64,000 nucleotides of DNA from Streptomyces sp. NBC_00273. Lineage in GTDB: Bacteria > Actinomycetota > Actinomycetes > Streptomycetales > Streptomycetaceae. A program made the position numbers and the translations under genes. Where the stretch lies: assembly GCF_036178145.1 (NCBI RefSeq), contig NZ_CP108067.1:9749001-9813000 (forward strand), read 5' to 3'. The notes under the pieces were generated by a model, which ran no database searches, was not told the DNA's origin, and saw only the letters and a program-made list of their open reading frames with translations. The number at the start of each line of letters is the position of its first letter. Positions within the stretch are counted from its first letter, which is position 1. Shown here piece by piece: positions 60,665 through 64,000 of the stretch.

Positions 60665-61309
60665 TCAGTACGCCACGGTGATGCGGCGGCGGATCGCGGT
60701 GCCGCTCTCGATCGTGTCGGCCAAGGCGATCGCGTAGTCGGCGTACGAGATGCGGCTGTTGCCGTCGTCGTCGGTGAGCAGGGTGTCCCCGGCGCTGCGG
60801 TAGGCCCCGGTCCGCTCGCCCGCTCCGATGACCGCGGCGGGCGACACGTACGTCCAGTCGAGGTCGTGCACGCCGCGGTAGAGGTCGAGCGCTTCGGACT
60901 GGGCCTGGGCATTGGCCTTCCACAGCGCGGGGAAGTCCGGGTCGTCCATGACCCGGGCGCCGGTCGGCGTGCGCAGGCTACCGGCACCGCCGATGGTGAC
61001 CAGGCGGGTGACGCTGGCTCGGCGGAGTCCGTCGATCAGCGCACGGGCGGCACCGACGATCGTGGCGCGGTCGTTCTCCTGGCCGATCCGGGGGCCGACT
61101 GCCGACAGTACGGCGTCGTGGGAGGCGGCGAGGCCGGCGACCGCGGCGGCGTCTGTGACGTCACCGGTGGTCACGGTCAGGGCCTTGTGCTTGAGTCCGT
61201 CGACGTGGCCGGCTCGGGTGACCGCGGTGACGGTGTGGCCGCGACGCAGTAGTTCCTCGGTGGTGGGCCGGCCGATGTTGCCGCTGGCACCGAACAGGAC
61301 GATCTTCAT
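60665..61309 (-). CDS. NAD(P)-dependent oxidoreductase (NmrA/atypical SDR)
   Basis: A 214-residue Rossmann protein from ATG 61309 with AAGGAG 8 bases upstream. KIVLFGASGNIGRPTTEELL holds the GxxGxxG cofactor motif; further signatures are HDAVLSAVGPRIG, VTRLVTIGGAGSL and LDWTYVSPAAVI, typical of YwnB/NmrA-like reductases. It starts the MFS gene's upstream neighbour in a three-gene minus-strand operon with the MBL hydrolase. Substrate unknown; often controlled by HxlR regulators. Confidence 0.92.
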   Translation of the reverse strand: MKIVLFGASGNIGRPTTEELLRRGHTVTAVTRAGHVDGLKHKALTVTTGDVTDAAAVAGLAASHDAVLSAVGPRIGQENDRATIVGAARALIDGLRRASVTRLVTIGGAGSLRTPTGARVMDDPDFPALWKANAQAQSEALDLYRGVHDLDWTYVSPAAVIGAGERTGAYRSAGDTLLTDDDGNSRISYADYAIALADTIESGTAIRRRITVAY

Positions 61310-61332
61310 GTGTTGCTCCTTGTTTCTGATGG

Positions 61333-62085
61333 TCAGAGGACGGGCTGGCCGTCGGCGATGAGGGCCGCGGTGATGCCGCGCTCGTCGGCGGCGTGCTGGA
61401 AGCGCTGCTCGATGTCGGGTTGTTCGGTGTAGAACGGCGGGTTGTGGAACAGGCCGTAGTGCATGGCGCAGACGGTGCCGGCGCCGAGTGCGACGGCGGC
61501 CTCGACGCCCTGCTCGGGGGTCATGGTCGCCGGGACGTTGGCCGCGTAGCCCTCGAAGTGGGCGATGACGCCGTTGACCGGGACGAACGCGACGTCGAAC
61601 GGGCCGTGGTCGCGGGCGATCTGCCACCAGCTGCCGTGCCACTGGGTGTCGCCGCAGTGGATGACCCGCCGGCCGGCGCCTTCGACGACCCAGGCGACCT
61701 GGTCACAGTCGTTGCCGCGCCAGTCCAGCGAGGTCACCGGGGTGACGGTCAGCTCTCCGATGCGGCGTGACTCGCCCAGGTCCTGGGCAACGGGGGTGAT
61801 GCCCACCTCGTGCAGCGCCGCCGCGCTCGGGGTGTGGCAGCCGATCGTGCCGGTGGCCGCGATCCGGGCGATCAGGTCGTGGTCGTAGTGGTCGGGGTGC
61901 AGGTGGGTGATGAGGGCGTGGGTGCCGGGCGGCGTATCGACCGGGTCGACCGGCCGGTGCGGCAGCCCCATCACCGGCGCCAGCGGAGCGACGTTCTCGA
62001 GCGGGTCGATCAGCAGGCGGGTGTCGCCGAGACGGATCTCGACGCCGGCCCAGGCCAGCCGACGTACGGAAAGGGTGGGGGTCAT
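61333..62085 (-). CDS. MBL-fold metallo-hydrolase (UlaG-like)
   Basis: A 250-residue metallo-beta-lactamase-fold enzyme. Metal ligands: HXHXDH in ALITHLHPDHYDHDLI, later histidine in VIHCGDTQWHGSW and CAMHYGLFHNPP. N-terminus LAWAGVEIRLGDTRLLIDPL is the standard beta sandwich. ATG 62085 lies 81 bases from the divergent hxlR ATG, so the shared region holds both promoters. Likely hydrolyses a lactone or phosphodiester; exact substrate is not evident. Confidence 0.9.
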   Translation of the reverse strand: MTPTLSVRRLAWAGVEIRLGDTRLLIDPLENVAPLAPVMGLPHRPVDPVDTPPGTHALITHLHPDHYDHDLIARIAATGTIGCHTPSAAALHEVGITPVAQDLGESRRIGELTVTPVTSLDWRGNDCDQVAWVVEGAGRRVIHCGDTQWHGSWWQIARDHGPFDVAFVPVNGVIAHFEGYAANVPATMTPEQGVEAAVALGAGTVCAMHYGLFHNPPFYTEQPDIEQRFQHAADERGITAALIADGQPVL

Positions 62086-62106
62086 GGGCAGCGACGCTAG
62101 ACGGAT

Positions 62107-62160
62107 CTTGTTGAGAAAGTCAACAAGCGCGTTTTGAATCTCAACACCACGATGTAGGGT
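62107..62160 (+). promoter_or_regulatory. HxlR operator and -10 in divergent promoter
   Basis: A perfect inverted repeat CTTGTTGA-GAAAG-TCAACAAG at 62107-62127 and a related TTGA-ATC-TCAA at 62134-62144 lie between divergent genes. TAGGGT at 62155-62160 fits a -10 placing transcription start at or next to ATG 62167. HxlR dimers commonly autoregulate through such sites. Confidence 0.6.
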
Positions 62161-62166
62161 GGTGGC

Positions 62167-62796
62167 ATGCGCACCTACGGGCAGTACTGCGGCATCGCGA
62201 AAGCACTGGACACCATCGGCGACCGATGGACCCTGCTGATCATCCGTGAACTGTTCGCCCTGGGTCCGTGCCGGCACACCGACCTGCGCAACGGGCTGCC
62301 CGGGATCGCCAGCAACCTGCTGGTCGACCGGCTCCGCGAACTCGAGGAAGCCGGCCTGATCCACCGCGAGGCCGCCCCGCCGCCGGTGGCCACCACCCTG
62401 TTCTCCCTCACCGAGCGTGGCCGCGAGCTGGAGCCGGTGCTGCGGGAGCTGAGCCGGTGGGGCGTGCCGCTGTTGCGTGAGCCGGGCGGCAGCGACACCT
62501 TCCGCACCCACTGGCTGGACGTGCCTGCCCGGGCACTGACCGACCACCGCCCCGACCAGCCGGCAATCGCCCTGCAACTGCACGCCGACGGCAGCGAGGA
62601 CCTGGTTATCGAAGTCAAGGACGGCTCGGTGCACACCCACGCCGGCCGGGTCGACCACCCCACCGCGTCACTGACCGGACCGCCGCACCTGCTGGCCGCG
62701 ACCCTGCTCGGCGACCTCGATTTGAGCGCCGCAGTACAGCAAGGCCTGCGGCTCAGCGGCGAACGCGAGGCAGTACTGCGCATCCTGCCCCGCTGA
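62167..62796 (+). CDS. HxlR-family regulator with SCP2-like C-terminus
   Basis: A 209-residue protein. The N-terminal 95 residues are a MarR/HxlR winged helix: YCGIAKALDTIGDRWTLLII, RELFALGPCRHTDLRNGLPG, ASNLLVDRLRELEEAGLIHR, LTERGRELEPVLRELSRWGV. The remaining ~100 residues (DQPAIALQLHADGSEDLVIE, GPPHLLAATLLGDLDLSAAV) resemble the sterol-carrier/alkyl-sulfatase-C fold often attached to actinobacterial HxlR proteins and may bind a hydrophobic ligand. It is divergent from the MBL/oxidoreductase/MFS operon and probably represses it. Confidence 0.93.
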   Translation: MRTYGQYCGIAKALDTIGDRWTLLIIRELFALGPCRHTDLRNGLPGIASNLLVDRLRELEEAGLIHREAAPPPVATTLFSLTERGRELEPVLRELSRWGVPLLREPGGSDTFRTHWLDVPARALTDHRPDQPAIALQLHADGSEDLVIEVKDGSVHTHAGRVDHPTASLTGPPHLLAATLLGDLDLSAAVQQGLRLSGEREAVLRILPR

Positions 62797-62807
62797 TCCG
62801 GGTGAGA

Positions 62808-62840
62808 TGGTAGGCCCGCATGTTGAGGTGTCGCGTGTTC
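62808..62840 (+). repeat. 33-bp repeat, copy 2
   Basis: Matches 58388-58420 (31 of 33). It begins 12 bases after the hxlR stop codon. Confidence 0.7.
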
Positions 62841-62954
62841 CAGCTTGGACGGCTCTCGTTGGTCACTCTGGGTGGCGAGGCCGGTGTTCGTGGTCCGTCC
62901 TCGGACGGATAGGTTCAGCGTGGTGTGTTCGAGCCACTTCTGAAGGGGTCACCG

Positions 62955-63182
62955 GTGGACATTGTCGCGATCATGGAGGCGCTGGCCGAACAGGGCATAA
63001 CCGTGCTGTTCAAGGCAGATGCTGAGCGGATGGCAGAGAGGCGGAAGCCCTGGACGTTCGTGGCCAGTGGCGCCCCGTTGCGTGACGACATCCTCGTGCG
63101 TACCGATGCTGCGTCGGTGGAGCAGTGCCTCGACGCCTGCCTGCCCCGCCTGCGCGAACTGGGCTTCACTTTCCCCGAGTGA
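62955..63182 (+). CDS. Small conserved-looking protein, 75 aa
   Basis: GTG 62955 follows GAAGGGG with a 5-base spacer. The product VDIVAIMEALAEQGITVLFK, ADAERMAERRKPWTFVASGA, PLRDDILVRTDAASVEQCLD, ACLPRLRELGFTFPE looks like a compact alpha/beta protein. It sits between the 33-bp repeat and the integrase 3' end, the position held by the DUF4240 gene in the other copy of this arrangement. Function not known. Confidence 0.7.
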   Translation: MDIVAIMEALAEQGITVLFKADAERMAERRKPWTFVASGAPLRDDILVRTDAASVEQCLDACLPRLRELGFTFPE

Positions 63183-63213
63183 CGAGACATGCCAGCTGGA
63201 GTGGAACGAGAAC

Positions 63214-64000
63214 TCACCGTGTGTGGTCACCGGAGGCGTATCGGCTCCAGGTTCCGCCAGCCTCGGTGACCAGGCGGGTGGCGGTCTTGTCGTGATAGCC
63301 GAGTGCCCTCGCGATGACGGGGGCCGGGGCTTGGAGGACGAGCTGACGGATCGCGGAGGTCCTGCCGCGCTGCGGAGGGACGCCGATCTCACGCAGATGG
63401 ACTTGCAGGCTGACCGGGTTCATCGGCTGTCCGGGCTGACGACCGGGGAAGAGCCATTGTGAACTCCTACTGCTGGCGTAGGGCAGGTGCTGGCGAGACT
63501 GCATGTAGGCCCGCATCAGGTCGGCGACGGGCTTCGGCAGCGGGGACGGCGGGTCTCCCAGCCGGACGGTGACGACGGTCTCGTCGTCGATGACGTCGTC
63601 GACGGCGAGGCGGACGATGCGGCTGACGGGCTGCGCGTAGAGGAGAACGAGGGCGGCGGCGGCCCGGGCCCGCAGGGGCAAGGAGTCGTCGTTGAGGACC
63701 CGGCGGAGGATCGCGAGCTTGCGATGCTGGTGCAGCGGTTCCGAATCCTGAGTGATGACCGCCGGCGGCAGTGTGAGGCGGGGCATCCGGCCGCTCTTCA
63801 TGCACCACCGCAGAAACGACTGGGTCGGACGGCGGGTTGCCACGCACTCGGTGTGCCAGGCGTCGATGTCGGCCTGCTGGCACTGCCCGATCGCCCGTCC
63901 TCGGCCGGCGAGCCATGCGAGGAAGGCGCCGGCCTGGAGGACTTCCTGCTTGGTGTGGTTGGTCTGGGAGCGTCCCAGCGGTCCCTTCTCCGCCTTGGCC
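63214..64000 (-). CDS. Tyrosine recombinase/integrase, 5' end outside window
   Basis: The minus frame is open from the right edge (codon start 63999) to the stop at 63214, giving 261 visible C-terminal residues. The N-terminal SAM-like core binding region is seen as TKQEVLQAGAFLAWLAGRGR. In the catalytic domain, arginine I is in YAQPVSRIVRLAVDDV, the C-terminal arginine in GRTSAIRQLVLQAPAPVIAR, and the nucleophile tyrosine in GGTWSRYASGDH. The first box histidine positions deviate from the XerCD consensus, as in some actinobacterial plasmid recombinases. A truncated relative lies at 59129-59308. Confidence 0.88.
   Translation of the reverse strand, partial: AKAEKGPLGRSQTNHTKQEVLQAGAFLAWLAGRGRAIGQCQQADIDAWHTECVATRRPTQSFLRWCMKSGRMPRLTLPPAVITQDSEPLHQHRKLAILRRVLNDDSLPLRARAAAALVLLYAQPVSRIVRLAVDDVIDDETVVTVRLGDPPSPLPKPVADLMRAYMQSRQHLPYASSRSSQWLFPGRQPGQPMNPVSLQVHLREIGVPPQRGRTSAIRQLVLQAPAPVIARALGYHDKTATRLVTEAGGTWSRYASGDHTR

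Noticed and set aside
59484..60923. A 479-codon minus frame over the MFS gene
   Set aside because: Same strand but different frame from the transporter, arginine-rich without transmembrane segments.

Overview
The window looks like an accessory segment of a Streptomyces (or close actinomycete) chromosome arm or large plasmid. Base composition is very GC-rich with GC-biased third codon positions, GTG starts are common, overlapping ATGA/GTGA gene junctions are frequent, and most recognisable proteins belong to families typical of Streptomyces (BldC-sized MerR, DUF2252, DUF4240, DUF4259, STAS, HxlR and F420-dependent LLM proteins). No rRNA, tRNA or CRISPR array was seen. All assignments are from reading the sequence; no database search was possible.

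The region is a mosaic of short intact operons separated by mobile-element scars. Mobile DNA includes two identical copies of a 1,582-bp IS (2812-4393 and 50872-52453, 5-bp CTNAG target duplications), an IS630 element (4948-6115), an IS5-type element (30386-31295), two copies of a second IS5-type element (32289-33170 and 40570-41454), a degenerate ISL3 transposase (33788-34865), fragments of IS3, ISAs1, Tn3 and TnsA-like genes, one tyrosine recombinase running off the right edge (63214-64000) and fragments of two others. A 295-bp segment carrying the 3' end of an SDR gene is present in inverted orientation beside each 1,582-bp IS copy, about 46 kb apart. Broken gene pieces (response regulator, quinone oxidoreductase, F420 reductase, ku, ATP-dependent DNA ligase, MFS, HNH nuclease, helicase) lie at the seams.

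Layout. 0-2.8 kb: membrane protein end, STAS protein, scars, a GCAGT-rich intergenic tract and a MerR regulator. 6.7-16.1 kb: Lrp regulator divergent from an LLM oxidoreductase/deaminase pair, a cupin, a secreted HET-C/CinY-like protein, then a stress-type group (SHOCT membrane protein, class II glutamine amidotransferase, DUF2252, GCS2 carboxylate-amine ligase). 16.8-22.0 kb (minus strand): a tightly coupled operon of 49-aa ORF, phosphotransferase, fused ABC exporter, 24-aa ORF, two SAM methyltransferases and a DEDDh exonuclease; this is the best candidate for an undescribed small-molecule or peptide-tailoring system. 22.7-29.3 kb: further small ORFs, two frameshifted kinases, a Nudix protein, a deoxyribosyltransferase-like protein and a minimal type II PKS/FAS-like set (truncated KS, cysteine-less KS partner, ACP-thioesterase). 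30-43 kb: IS-dense zone with a TetR/aldo-keto reductase/quinone oxidoreductase operon and orphan immunity-like proteins. 43.3-47.1 kb: ABC transporter divergent from a two-component system. 47.2-54.6 kb: NHEJ gene fragments, acyltransferase, TetR, SDR, IS, lipoprotein, STAS. 55.6-58.2 kb: a membrane-anchored NB-ARC/TPR (NLR-like) protein. 58.5-64 kb: DUF4240, an MFS/oxidoreductase/MBL operon divergent from an HxlR regulator, and the integrase.

A striking property is the number of single-base frameshifts, several in G or C runs, in otherwise well-preserved genes (about 25665, 27165, 38437, 53270). Either the arm is decaying or the assembly has homopolymer errors; raw-read inspection would decide.
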